Assembly (NCBI GenBank): GCA_023898785.1
Contig: CP060239.1
Location: forward strand, 1,364,001-1,428,000
Length of the DNA stretch: 64,000 bases
Direction: 5' to 3'
Source of the DNA: Rhodospirillales bacterium
GTDB lineage: Bacteria > Pseudomonadota > Alphaproteobacteria > Micavibrionales > Micavibrionaceae
Every line of letters begins with the position of its first letter. The stretch's first letter is position 1. This document shows, piece by piece, positions 52,581 through 60,723 of this stretch. The notes beneath the pieces were generated by a model, which had not been told where the DNA came from, searched no databases, and was given only the letters and a program-made list of their open reading frames with translations. A program made the position numbers and the translations under genes.

Positions 52581-53303
52581 ATGAGCAATATTATCCATAT
52601 TTTAAATAAGCGCATTGCACTGACTCAACATGTGGGCGGTTTTCAGACCTCAATTGATGCGGTGCTGCTGGCTGCTGCTTGCCCGGCGCATGCGGGGGAA
52701 CGCCTTCTGGATTTAGGCTGCGGCGTGGGCAGCGCCTCTTTGGCCGCGTTAAAACGTATTGAGAACACAACACTGACCGGAATTGATATTTTGCCAGAAG
52801 TCGTTGAATTGGCTAAGCATAATGCCAGGCTGAACGCCATGGTAGAGCGCACGGATTTTCAGTGCATTGATGTTCGCGATTTTGAAGATCTAAGTTTTGA
52901 TCATGTGATCTGTAACCCGCCTTTTCTGGATGCGGGAGAGCATGTTCGCTCCCCTTCTCAGGCTAAAGCCACGGCTATGGGATTTGGCGAGGACGATATG
53001 GATCTGAAGGACTGGGTGGATTGCGCCCATCGCAGCATTGCCGGACAAGGCTCGCTCACACTGATCCACCGGGCCGATCAGATTGATGAAATCATACGGG
53101 CCATGGGCAAGCGCTTTGGCGCGGTTGAGATTATCCCGTTATGGCCGAAAGCAGGGCAAGAGGCCAAGCGCGTCATTGTGCGAGCGCGTAAGCACCGCAA
53201 AAGCCCGGCGAGAATTCACGCCGGGATCGTTTTGCATCAGGAAAACGGTGATTATACGGCGCACGCGGAAAACATCTTGCGTGAAATCGCCCCCATAGCT
53301 TAA
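52581..53303 (+). CDS. TrmN6-like tRNA1(Val) (adenine-37-N6)-methyltransferase
   Basis: A 240-residue SAM-dependent methyltransferase. Motif I is LLDLGCGVGSASLAAL, and the catalytic motif HVICNPPFLDAGEHVRSPSQ (NPPF) marks N6-adenine methyltransferases of the YfiC/TrmN6 type. The N-terminus TQHVGGFQTSIDAVLLAAAC fits the family. TrmN6 modifies A37 of tRNA-Val in E. coli; the exact target here is inferred. It is followed immediately by the peptidase gene on the same strand, probably in one transcript. Confidence 0.85.
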   Translation: MSNIIHILNKRIALTQHVGGFQTSIDAVLLAAACPAHAGERLLDLGCGVGSASLAALKRIENTTLTGIDILPEVVELAKHNARLNAMVERTDFQCIDVRDFEDLSFDHVICNPPFLDAGEHVRSPSQAKATAMGFGEDDMDLKDWVDCAHRSIAGQGSLTLIHRADQIDEIIRAMGKRFGAVEIIPLWPKAGQEAKRVIVRARKHRKSPARIHAGIVLHQENGDYTAHAENILREIAPIA

Positions 53304-53331
53304 ATTGCATGCTCAAAGAGGAACCCTTGAT

Positions 53332-54201
53332 ATGTCCGTGAAAACGAAAGTCTGTGAAACCTGCGATAAACTCTCGAATCTGCCGATTATTGGCGGAATT
53401 CTCAAGCCCAAGCCGCGCGTTTCTATTTTGCGCTTATCGGGGGTGATTGCTGATTCCGGGCCGGGGCGCGGCGGGATCAGTCATCATAAATATGAGAAAT
53501 TTATCACCGATGCTTTTGATGAATTTGACTTGCAGGCCGTGTTGCTGGTGATCAACTCACCGGGCGGGTCTCCGGCGCAAAGTGCGCTGATCGGCGATCA
53601 GATCCGCAGGTTGTCGGAAGAAAAAGAGGTTCCGGTTTATGCCTTTGTCGAAGATGTGGCAGCGAGCGGTGGATACTGGCTGGCGGCGGCGGCGGATGAA
53701 ATTTATGCGAACGAAACCTCGATTGTCGGATCAATCGGCGTCATTTCCGCCGGATTTGGTTTTAAGGATTTAATCAATAAATATGGTGTTGAGCGCCGCG
53801 TTCATACCTCCGGTAAAAATAAAAGCTTTTTGGACCCGTTTACGGAGGAAAAACCCGCCGATCTAAAACGGTTAAAAGCCATTCAAGGAGAGCTGCACGA
53901 AACTTTTATCCGGTGGGTCAAGGAGCGCCGCGGTAAAAAGCTTAAAGGCAAGGATGAAGAGCTGTTTGACGGGAGTTTCTGGAGTGCGAAAACGGCGTTG
54001 GAGCTGGGGCTGGTTGACGGGTTTGGCGAGGCGAAAAGATTTGCAAAAACGAAGTTTGGCGAAGAAATTAAATTCGTTGAGCTGGGGCCGGAGAGAAAGC
54101 TGGTGTCTTCCTTGCTCGGTTCCGGTATGAAAAGCTCACTGGCGGAAGATGCGATTGAGGCTCTCGAAACCAAAGCCGTTTGGAGCCGGTATGGTTTGTA
54201 A
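53332..54201 (+). CDS. S49 family serine peptidase (SppA/SohB-like)
   Basis: A 289-residue member of the signal-peptide-peptidase A family. The fold starts RVSILRLSGVIADSGPG; LLVINSPGGSPAQSALIGDQ forms the oxyanion region; the catalytic Ser is in VEDVAASGGYWLAAAADEIY; the catalytic Lys is expected near TSGKNKSFLDPFTEE. It degrades cleaved signal peptides or membrane proteins. No clear N-terminal membrane anchor is present, unlike E. coli SppA. The ATG at 53332 follows GAGGAACCC; the open frame extends nine codons further to a TTG. Confidence 0.9.
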   Translation: MSVKTKVCETCDKLSNLPIIGGILKPKPRVSILRLSGVIADSGPGRGGISHHKYEKFITDAFDEFDLQAVLLVINSPGGSPAQSALIGDQIRRLSEEKEVPVYAFVEDVAASGGYWLAAAADEIYANETSIVGSIGVISAGFGFKDLINKYGVERRVHTSGKNKSFLDPFTEEKPADLKRLKAIQGELHETFIRWVKERRGKKLKGKDEELFDGSFWSAKTALELGLVDGFGEAKRFAKTKFGEEIKFVELGPERKLVSSLLGSGMKSSLAEDAIEALETKAVWSRYGL

Positions 54202-54262
54202 TTTTTAAATGCAAAGGACATAAAGTCAGACAAAGACAAACAAGGCCCGTTTTGAAGACTTT

Positions 54263-54724
54263 TTAGCCTTTTGTTTTGGAAGAGTTTTTCCTTCTTTTAA
54301 GCCAAAGAATCTTGATCCCAGCAAACATCATAAACACCACCAAGATTATATTTGATGCCAGTAATACAGCTTCCATGTATGTAAACCACGGAGCAGCCAT
54401 CAAACCAAGCGCTGTTAAAATGAGCAATTTTTTTACCAAACCGGAAAATCCCGCCCAAAGCATGCTCACAATCAAAGGAATCGTAAACAGCAATACAATA
54501 TCCATTAAAAGGAATATTGAGGAGAATGATTCACAGACACCATCGCCGCAAAAACCGCCCCATCTATAAAACGGCAAGGGAAACCCATATATAACAGACC
54601 CGTCCGCCCCTGGTGCCGACTTAGTGAAATATGTCGTTAGAAACCACAAAATGACTATGAAAAACGCTGCCCCTGCAAAGGCCCAGCTATTCCATTTGCA
54701 CTTTTTGAAAAGATTCAGAAACAT
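54263..54724 (-). CDS. Small multi-pass membrane protein, unknown
   Basis: A 153-residue protein with about four membrane helices: AFAGAAFFIVILWFLTTYF (16-34), IFLLMDIVLLFTIPLIVSML (70-89), KLLILTALGLMAAPWFTYM (95-113) and VLLASNIILVVFMMFAGIKI (115-135). The loop between the first two carries CGDGVCESF. The C-terminus is strongly basic. AAAGG precedes the ATG at 54722-54724. I do not recognise the family. It lies between the convergent sppA-like gene and glyS, on the same strand as glyS and downstream of it, so it may be read from the glyS transcript. Confidence 0.6.
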   Translation of the reverse strand: MFLNLFKKCKWNSWAFAGAAFFIVILWFLTTYFTKSAPGADGSVIYGFPLPFYRWGGFCGDGVCESFSSIFLLMDIVLLFTIPLIVSMLWAGFSGLVKKLLILTALGLMAAPWFTYMEAVLLASNIILVVFMMFAGIKILWLKRRKNSSKTKG

Positions 54725-54759
54725 TCGATAGAACCTTTCTAACTTTGCGTCTTAAAACT

Positions 54760-56262
54760 CTACGCTTTCATCTTCTCGCGCAGATATTCGGCGACCTTAT
54801 CAAGGTGGATGCGCTCTTGTGCCATGGTGTTGCGCTCACGCACGGTGACGGTTTGATCCTCAAGCGTGTCGTTATCAATCGTGAAGCAATAGGGCGTGCC
54901 GATTTCATCCTGACGGGCATAGCGCTTACCAATATTTTGCTTGATATCGAGATCGACGGGGAATTCCTCGCGCAGTTCCAGATAGAGTTTCTGTGCAATC
55001 GGTACATGCTCTTCCTTCGCGGTCAGCGGCAAAATGGCGGCCTTTTTCGGGGCCATTGCGGGGGTGAAGTTGAGATAGACGCCGGAAGGGCGATTTTCAT
55101 CCACTGTGTAAGCCTCGCATATCAGTGCCAGCACTCCGCGCGTTAGGCCGGCAGCCGGTTCGATCACGTGGGGAATATAGCGCTCATTATCGCGGGCGGG
55201 ATCGAGATATTCCATCTTGACGCCGGAGTGTTCCTGATGGGATTTCAGGTCGAAATCGCAGCGGTGGGCAATGCCTTCAAGCTCGCCAAAGCCCGGATCG
55301 GTGAAGGGGAACTTATATTCAATGTCCGAGGTGCCGAGACCTTCCTTGGCATAATGGGCCAATTCATCGGCATCGTGTTTACGCATCTCCATATTGCCTT
55401 CGGTGAGGCCAACGGATTTCCAGAATTTAACGCGCTCATCAAACCAGAATTCCTGCCATTTTTTGGCCTCATCGGGGTGGCAGAACCATTCCATTTCCAT
55501 TTGCTCGAATTCGCGCGAGCGGAAGATGAAATTGCGCGGGTTCACCTCGTTGCGATAGGCCTTACCGATTTGAGCAATCCCGAAGGGCATTTTCACGCGC
55601 GTTGAATCGAGCACGTTTTTGTAATTCAGGAAGATGCCTTGGGCGGTTTCAGGGCGCAGATAAACCTTGTTTTCTTCGCTTTGAATCGGCCCGGCATGGG
55701 TTTCAAACATCAGGTTGAAGGCTTTAGGCTCGGTCAGCGTGCCAGGCTCTTTGGTGTCCGGGCCGATAATCTTCGCGTAATCTTCGATCGGCAATTTGGT
55801 CAAATTGATCTTTTCAAATAATGACAGATCGGAAGGCATGCCAAGCTTTTTGAGCTTTTTCTCCATTTCGGAATCTTCGGTTTCTTCGTGGAATGCGGGC
55901 CAGCGGTCGGCCTTTTCCGAAGTCAGGACGATGAGATGATCCTGCCGGTAGCGTTTCTTGGTTTCCCTACAATCGACCATCGGGTCTGAAAAGCCCCCGA
56001 CATGGCCCGAAGCCACCCAGGTTTTAGGGTTTTGGATAATGGCCGAATCGATCCCGACAATATCGACCGGCGCACCATCGGGGCCGAGCGGCGGGGTGAT
56101 AACCATCGCCTTCCACCAGCGGTCACGCAGGTTGTTTTTCAGCTCCACGCCCAGCGGGCCGAAATCCCAAAAACCATTCAGGCCGCCATAAATATCACTG
56201 GCTGGAAAAATAAATCCACGGCGTTTACACAGCGCGACGATGTCTTTCATATCAACAGGCAC
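54760..56262 (-). CDS. glyS: Glycine--tRNA ligase, single-chain dimeric type
   Basis: A 500-residue class II synthetase of the homodimeric GRS1 type. Motifs: LCKRRGFIFPASDIYGGLNG, YLRPETAQGIFLNYKNV, FGIAQIGKAYRNEVNPRNFI (motif 2), EQMEMEWFCHPDE, VIEPAAGLTRGVLALICEAY (motif 3) and a C-terminal anticodon-binding domain (VPIAQKLYLELREEFPVDLD). Most Proteobacteria use the unrelated two-subunit GlyQ/GlyS enzyme, so this type is unusual here. A GTG at 56260-56262 with GAGGAG seven bases upstream is the best start; ATG 56250 and TTG 56277 are alternatives. Confidence 0.93.
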   Translation of the reverse strand: MPVDMKDIVALCKRRGFIFPASDIYGGLNGFWDFGPLGVELKNNLRDRWWKAMVITPPLGPDGAPVDIVGIDSAIIQNPKTWVASGHVGGFSDPMVDCRETKKRYRQDHLIVLTSEKADRWPAFHEETEDSEMEKKLKKLGMPSDLSLFEKINLTKLPIEDYAKIIGPDTKEPGTLTEPKAFNLMFETHAGPIQSEENKVYLRPETAQGIFLNYKNVLDSTRVKMPFGIAQIGKAYRNEVNPRNFIFRSREFEQMEMEWFCHPDEAKKWQEFWFDERVKFWKSVGLTEGNMEMRKHDADELAHYAKEGLGTSDIEYKFPFTDPGFGELEGIAHRCDFDLKSHQEHSGVKMEYLDPARDNERYIPHVIEPAAGLTRGVLALICEAYTVDENRPSGVYLNFTPAMAPKKAAILPLTAKEEHVPIAQKLYLELREEFPVDLDIKQNIGKRYARQDEIGTPYCFTIDNDTLEDQTVTVRERNTMAQERIHLDKVAEYLREKMKA

Positions 56263-56668
56263 GAAAAATCTCCTCAAATACCCATATAAATTTTATTACT
56301 TTGGTTTTATTCACCATGGAGGTGCGCAGAGCAGCAATCCTGTGTGAATAATGCCCCACAATGGCCTGATTGCACATCAAAAACAAGCGTTTTTCAACCC
56401 GCCCCGCTTGGCAAGCACGGCGGAAGAATAACTGATTTTATTAAACAGAGCGAAGAAAAAATAACTTAATAAATTTAGTTTTATAAGTTAAATAGTATTA
56501 ATTTAAAGTATTATTTCTTAATAATTCTATTTTGTTTTTGTATATGTATAAATATTGTTTGTTTTTGTATTATATAAATCCTCTGTATATACATATTTAT
56601 CCCTTATTTTTCTTGACTTTTTATGTTTTTACTGTATTTATTTACAATAACTGAGAAAGGAGGAGGCT
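56263..56668. other. 406-base AT-rich intergenic region
   Basis: No convincing gene. The stretch from about 56440 to 56650 is almost pure A/T, with runs of TTTTTG and TATATA, unlike the rest of the window. It contains the probable promoter of the following small acidic gene and, near its left end, the leader of glyS. Confidence 0.7.
56613..56640 (+). promoter_or_regulatory. Probable sigma-70 promoter of the small acidic protein gene
   Basis: TTGACT (56613-56618), a 16-base spacer and TATTTA (56635-56640), inside an extremely AT-rich region that could act as an UP element. The ribosome-binding site begins only 12 bases later, so the 5' leader would be short. Confidence 0.4.
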
Positions 56669-56974
56669 ATGTCTAGTATTATGCAACACACGCATGCGCC
56701 CTCTTCTGTTGCAGGGTACAAAGAGGTGACTCCCGACATGCGTGATACCGTCAAAAAGGAGATCACCAGTGGCAACACAAGCGATATGACCGGCGAGCAT
56801 GTTCATACAGGCGATCCAATGATCGAGGCTTTTGAAGACGCTGAGTGGGTAAGCGCTTTTGACTTTGATGTGGGCGTGTTCAATATGGCAGCTAGCAATA
56901 ATTCGCTCTTTTGGTCTTATGAGGAAGAAGAGGAGGAAGGGGAAGAAGAGAGTCTGGAGCCTGAAGCCGCATAA
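56669..56974 (+). CDS. Small acidic protein of unknown function
   Basis: A 101-residue protein. The N-terminal half has mixed polar residues with several His (QHTHAPSS, GEHVHTGDP); a short aromatic/hydrophobic patch follows (EWVSAFDFDVGVFNMA, SLFWSY); the end is a run of glutamates (YEEEEEEGEEESLEPEAA). No signal peptide and no cysteine. The ribosome-binding site is exceptionally strong (AAGGAGGAGG at 56655-56664), and a good promoter lies in AT-rich DNA, pointing to high expression. I do not recognise the family. A histone-like, chaperone-like or metal-buffering role is possible, but nothing in the sequence proves it. Confidence 0.65.
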   Translation: MSSIMQHTHAPSSVAGYKEVTPDMRDTVKKEITSGNTSDMTGEHVHTGDPMIEAFEDAEWVSAFDFDVGVFNMAASNNSLFWSYEEEEEEGEEESLEPEAA

Positions 56975-57099
56975 AAATTCCAGGCTCAGAACTTATTGAT
57001 TATGAATTCACAAGATAGTTGGTATGCGATTCACTTGTGATGAGGGGGGTATCATCAGTAAATCATATTCCTGACCTGCTGTGAATCGTTAATGTTTAT

Positions 57100-57109
57100 A
57101 GGTCCTGAG
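57100..57109 (-). repeat. GTCAGGACCT-type dispersed repeat, copy 3
   Basis: Read on the minus strand it is GGGCTCAGGACCTATAAACA, close to the 47571 copy including flanks. It lies just beyond the 3' end of panC. Confidence 0.4.
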
Positions 57110-57115
57110 CCCAAG

Positions 57116-57910
57116 TTAAACCCCGCAATTATCAATCAGCCGCGTTTTGCCTAGCCATGCGGCGGTAAGTACGCGCTTCCATTCCGGCCTATAGGCTACA
57201 TAATCGACCTTATCAAACCCTGCCTCAACAAGCATCGCCGCCGCTTCTTCCAGAGCTTCATTACTTGGGTTCTCTGCTGCCTTGTAAACCACCTGATTAA
57301 GCATTCTGGCAATCTCCAGCTCGCCTGCGCCCAAATACGCATTGCGCGAGGAGAGCGCCAGGCCGAATTTATCCCGCGCAATCGGTCCGCCAAGGATCTC
57401 GATACCCATGTCCTTATCCACTACCATCTCGTGGATCACCTGTAATTGCTGAAAATCTTTTTCGCCAAACACCGCCACATCAGGCTCCACGGCTTTAAAA
57501 AGCCGGTAAACTACGCTCACCACCCCGTCAAAGAAATGCGGGCGGAAATCACTCTCTAAACCCGCTGCCGCCGCACCTGCTTTTTGATCGCTCACCGCGC
57601 CCTCAGGATAAAGATCGCCTTCTGTGGGCGCATAAACCGCATCCACGCCTGCAGACTTCAGCAATTCCACATCGCTTTCCAGATCACGGGGATAGGTATC
57701 AAAATCTTCATGCGGGGCAAATTGTGTTGGATTAACGAAAATGCTTACAACGACCTTATCGGCTTTCCCGCGCGCTAGCCGCATCAGGCTCAAATGCCCT
57801 TCGTGCAACGCCCCCATCGTCGGCACAAACGCTATGCGTAGGCCTTGCGCTTTCCAGTCTTGTACAAGGACCTGTAAATCTTTCTGGGTATGGTGAACGC
57901 TTAAGCTCAT
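57116..57910 (-). CDS. panC: Pantothenate synthetase
   Basis: A 264-residue enzyme that joins pantoate and beta-alanine with ATP to make pantothenate (vitamin B5). The nucleotide-binding HIGH-like motif is FVPTMGALHEGHLSLMRLAR. VVVSIFVNPTQFAPHEDFDT, DVAVFGEKDFQQLQVI and GLALSSRNAYL (the KMSKS-equivalent loop) follow. It is slightly shorter than the E. coli enzyme. The start overlaps the panB stop by four bases, so panB-panC is an operon. Confidence 0.96.
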   Translation of the reverse strand: MSLSVHHTQKDLQVLVQDWKAQGLRIAFVPTMGALHEGHLSLMRLARGKADKVVVSIFVNPTQFAPHEDFDTYPRDLESDVELLKSAGVDAVYAPTEGDLYPEGAVSDQKAGAAAAGLESDFRPHFFDGVVSVVYRLFKAVEPDVAVFGEKDFQQLQVIHEMVVDKDMGIEILGGPIARDKFGLALSSRNAYLGAGELEIARMLNQVVYKAAENPSNEALEEAAAMLVEAGFDKVDYVAYRPEWKRVLTAAWLGKTRLIDNCGV

Positions 57911-58734
57911 GAGGCCTTTTTAACCTTTCCGGCTGCGCTCATGCCATAAAGCTGCGCTTCAGCAGGAAACGCCCGTGCCCGCACATCGGCGGCATAGCGC
58001 GCCGCGGCATCTCCAATTATCTCGCCAACCTGCGCATATTGTTTGACGAATTTCGGGACATGCCCGCTGGTAATCCCGACCATATCCTCGCTCACCAGAA
58101 TTTGCCCGTCGCACACAGCCGAGGCACCAATCCCGATTGTTGGAACGCCCGCAGCCAGCGTAATTTCCGCTGCCACAGACTCAATCGTCGCCTCAATCAC
58201 AAACGCGCTCACGCCGGCTGCTTCAATCGCTTTTGCATCAGCCAAAAGCTGCGCCTCGCTGTCAGCCGAACGCCCCTTAACCCTAAAACCTGTCTCTTTA
58301 GTCACCGATTGCGGCATCAGGCCAATATGCCCGATCACCGGAATGCCTGCCTTGACGAGCGTTTTAATCGTCGCGGCCATCTCTACCCCACCCTCCAGCT
58401 TTACGCCCTGCGCTCCGGTTTCATCCATGACCCGCCTTGCATTGTTTAAGGCCTGCGCAGGGGACTCTTCATAACTCCCAAACGGCATATCAACAATCAC
58501 GCAGGATCGTGTGGAGCCACAGGTCACAGCCCGGCCATGATTGATCATCATCTCCAGCGATACGCCCTGCGTAGAGTCCATACCATACAACACCATGCCC
58601 ATAGAATCGCCGACCAGAAGCAAGTCGCAATGCGGATCAAGGATCTGCGCAATCCGCGCCGTATAGGCGGTCAGGCACACCAGCGGCTCGGGCTGGTTTT
58701 TATGGGATTTGATTTCTTCGATCGTTTTTCTCAT
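57907..58734 (-). CDS. panB: 3-methyl-2-oxobutanoate hydroxymethyltransferase
   Basis: A 275-residue TIM-barrel enzyme that makes ketopantoate from alpha-ketoisovalerate and methylene-tetrahydrofolate. Signatures: LVCLTAYTARIAQILDPHCD, LLLVGDSMGMVLYGMDSTQG, VKLEGGVEMAATI, VIGHIGLMPQSV, VIEATIESVAAEIT and GIGASAVCDGQILVSEDMVG. The ATG at 58732-58734 matches the family start (MRKTIEEIK) and follows AAGAGG. A TTG at 58758 is possible but would share bases with the start of the divergent protease gene. Confidence 0.96.
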   Translation of the reverse strand: MRKTIEEIKSHKNQPEPLVCLTAYTARIAQILDPHCDLLLVGDSMGMVLYGMDSTQGVSLEMMINHGRAVTCGSTRSCVIVDMPFGSYEESPAQALNNARRVMDETGAQGVKLEGGVEMAATIKTLVKAGIPVIGHIGLMPQSVTKETGFRVKGRSADSEAQLLADAKAIEAAGVSAFVIEATIESVAAEITLAAGVPTIGIGASAVCDGQILVSEDMVGITSGHVPKFVKQYAQVGEIIGDAAARYAADVRARAFPAEAQLYGMSAAGKVKKAS

Positions 58735-58757
58735 CTGGCCTCTTGAGATTTTGGACA

Positions 58758-60200
58758 ATGCGCCCTAAATTCCAAATTATGCTTACCAAAGTTTTCGTAC
58801 TGTTGCTAGCTCTTTGCGCCGTAAACGTAAACCCTGCGGCGGCGCAAACAAAGCTGTTGCCGCAAAGCCAGCAGCAAATCCAGCTCTCCTTCGCACCGCT
58901 GGTTAAACAAACCGCCCCTGCCGTTGTTAATATATATACAAAACGTACCGTATCACAAAGAAGCGTGCATCCCTTCGCTCGCGATCCCTTCTTTGCACCC
59001 TTCTTCCGCGATGACTTTTTCGGTGGACGCATGCGCAAACAAATCGAAAGTGCGCTCGGCTCCGGTGTGATTCTTGCATCCGACGGTTTGGTGGTCACCA
59101 ACGCCCATGTTATCCGAGATGCCGATGAGATTACGGTCGTGCTCAGTGATGGCCGGGAGTTTGAGGCCCGCCTTGCACTGGCCGATGAGCCATCTGATTT
59201 GGCGTTGTTGCGCATTGATGATCTTCGCGGCGAATCCTTACCTTATGTATCTCTCAAGCCCAGCGAAACGCTGGAAGTTGGTGATATAGTGCTGGCCATC
59301 GGCAACCCGTTCGGTGTCGGCCAGACGGTCACCAGCGGCATTGTCTCTGCACAAGGGCGCTCTTCGCTCGACATTAACGACTTTAACTTCTTCATCCAGA
59401 CCGACGCAGCGATTAACCCTGGCAATTCCGGCGGCGCACTGGTCGCACTGGATGGCGGCGTGGTCGGAATCAACTCTGCGATTTATTCCCGTGATGGCGG
59501 CTCGCTGGGCATCGGCTTTGCGATTCCATCCGAAATGGTCGCCAGCGTAATCGCTGCGGAAAAAGCCGGTCAAAGCGGCGCGCGCGGTGTAATTCGCCCA
59601 TGGCTTGGTGTTACCTCGCAAAATCTCAGCGCTGACATTGCTGCCTCACTGGGCCTCAAAACGCCGCACGGCACATTGATCAATGCACTGCACCCGGCCA
59701 GCCCGCTCAAAAAAGCCGGGGTGAAAGTCGGTGATGTTATTCTTTCGCTCAATGATAAGGAAATTCGTGACGCCTCAGAAATGAAATTCCGCATGGCCAC
59801 CGTGCCCCTGGGCGATAAGGCTAAGGTCACGCTAATGCGTCAGGACCAGAAGCTGAATGTCTATGTCGAGGCGATGGCTCCGCCTGAGGATCCGCCGCGC
59901 GATGAAACATCTTTAAGCGGCGAGCACGCGCTGAATGGCGCGGTGGTTGGTAACGTCAATCCGGCCGTTGCGCTGGAGCTGGGTCTGAGCAGCGATGCAC
60001 AAGGGATTGTTGTGCTGAAAGTTGCGCGCGCCAGCCGCGCCGCGCGGGTGCTCTCACCCGGTGATCTGCTGGTTGAGATCAATGGCCGCAAGATTAACGA
60101 TGTGAAGGACATCGAAAAAGCGCTTAACCGTGGAAGCGGGCAGGGACTCTCGCTGGTCATTCAAAGCGGCGGGCGCCTGCAACGCATCGTGATTCGCTAA
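58758..60200 (+). CDS. DegP/DegQ-type periplasmic serine protease
   Basis: A 480-residue HtrA-family protease and chaperone. The signal peptide (about 1-30, VFVLLLALCAVNVNPAAAQ) precedes a trypsin-like domain with catalytic His (VTNAHVIRDADEI), Asp (EPSDLALLRIDDL) and Ser (AINPGNSGGALVAL), then two PDZ domains (RPWLGVTSQNLSADIAASLG and GDLLVEINGRKINDVKDIEK). It removes or refolds damaged envelope proteins. ATG 58758 is chosen; TTG 58743 and ATG 58779 are in frame. Only 23 bases separate it from divergent panB, so each gene's promoter must overlap the other's leader. Its linkage to rplQ is common in Alphaproteobacteria. Confidence 0.94.
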   Translation: MRPKFQIMLTKVFVLLLALCAVNVNPAAAQTKLLPQSQQQIQLSFAPLVKQTAPAVVNIYTKRTVSQRSVHPFARDPFFAPFFRDDFFGGRMRKQIESALGSGVILASDGLVVTNAHVIRDADEITVVLSDGREFEARLALADEPSDLALLRIDDLRGESLPYVSLKPSETLEVGDIVLAIGNPFGVGQTVTSGIVSAQGRSSLDINDFNFFIQTDAAINPGNSGGALVALDGGVVGINSAIYSRDGGSLGIGFAIPSEMVASVIAAEKAGQSGARGVIRPWLGVTSQNLSADIAASLGLKTPHGTLINALHPASPLKKAGVKVGDVILSLNDKEIRDASEMKFRMATVPLGDKAKVTLMRQDQKLNVYVEAMAPPEDPPRDETSLSGEHALNGAVVGNVNPAVALELGLSSDAQGIVVLKVARASRAARVLSPGDLLVEINGRKINDVKDIEKALNRGSGQGLSLVIQSGGRLQRIVIR

Positions 60201-60204
60201 GGCA

Positions 60205-60233
60205 TTAAAAAAGGCGCTTATTTAAGCGCCTTT
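60205..60233. terminator. Bidirectional terminator between the protease and the 75-residue gene
   Basis: AAAGGCGCTT (60210-60219) and AAGCGCCTTT (60224-60233) form a 10-bp stem. On the minus strand the stem is followed by six T, giving a good terminator for the small gene at 60255-60482. On the plus strand the T tract is shorter (TTTC). Confidence 0.8.
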
Positions 60234-60254
60234 CAACCTTGATGTCTATTTAAT

Positions 60255-60482
60255 TCAATGCAGGTCATGTTCAGGCTTGTCTAGCCCTGGTGAAAAGAAA
60301 GGTTCTTGTGCAAGGCTCAAAGTAAGGTAACAAGACCAAAATCTTTCATCTCCTTGTCTTCTAGCATCAACAGTGGCATTTGTAATACCGCGTTGGAACA
60401 GGTAGATGGAATTCTGATCAACCTTACCATCCGGCCCCTTGACCTGAGAGGGATCATTCATCGGTATAAGTGAAGCACTCAT
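60255..60482 (-). CDS. 75-residue small protein, unknown
   Basis: The ATG at 60480-60482 follows AAGGAGAAG at ideal spacing, and a strong terminator lies just beyond the stop, so this is likely a real monocistronic gene. The sequence starts MSASLIPMNDPSQVKGPDGK and contains NSIYLFQRGITNATVDARRQ and LTLSLAQEPFFSPG. It is soluble, with one Cys and no signal peptide. I do not recognise a family. Confidence 0.6.
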   Translation of the reverse strand: MSASLIPMNDPSQVKGPDGKVDQNSIYLFQRGITNATVDARRQGDERFWSCYLTLSLAQEPFFSPGLDKPEHDLH

Positions 60483-60564
60483 AATCTTCTCCTTGATTTA
60501 CGCGCATGGTACCAGAAAACGCAAAAAATTGCAAGTTTATATGAAAAAGAGACGCCAGAATTGG

Positions 60565-60660
60565 GAAGCGCTTAAGGCAAGAGGGACTACCTCCTGTACA
60601 ACATACCGCCTCCGGGCTCATTCATCCACGGCTAAAGCCGTGGTGTTCTGTCTTCGACCA
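60565..60660 (+). mobile_element. Possible IS200/IS605-type end remnant
   Basis: CCACGGC (60626-60632) and GCCGTGG (60637-60643) with loop TAAA form a short GC hairpin of the kind found near the ends of IS200/IS605 elements and tnpB-derived RNAs, with the flanking text TCATCCACGGCTAAAGCCGT. No transposase or tnpB frame is nearby, so it could only be a remnant or a small non-autonomous copy. The left boundary is a guess. Confidence 0.35.
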
Positions 60661-60663
60661 CAT

Positions 60664-60687
60664 AAAAAACGGGCCCGTAACGGCCCG
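60664..60687 (-). terminator. Terminator of the rpoA-rplQ operon
   Basis: CGGGCC (60670-60675) and GGCCCG (60682-60687) form a GC-rich stem. On the minus strand it is followed by six T (60669-60664). It lies 37 bases past the rplQ stop. Confidence 0.8.
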
Positions 60688-60723
60688 CTTTTCTTTGAAT
60701 TTATAACGCTTTGACGTTTAGGT

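Noticed and set aside
60493..60714. 73-residue plus-strand frame through the IS605-like hairpin and rplQ terminator
   Set aside because: It runs through a structured hairpin and a transcription terminator, has a weak start, and its composition is not protein-like.
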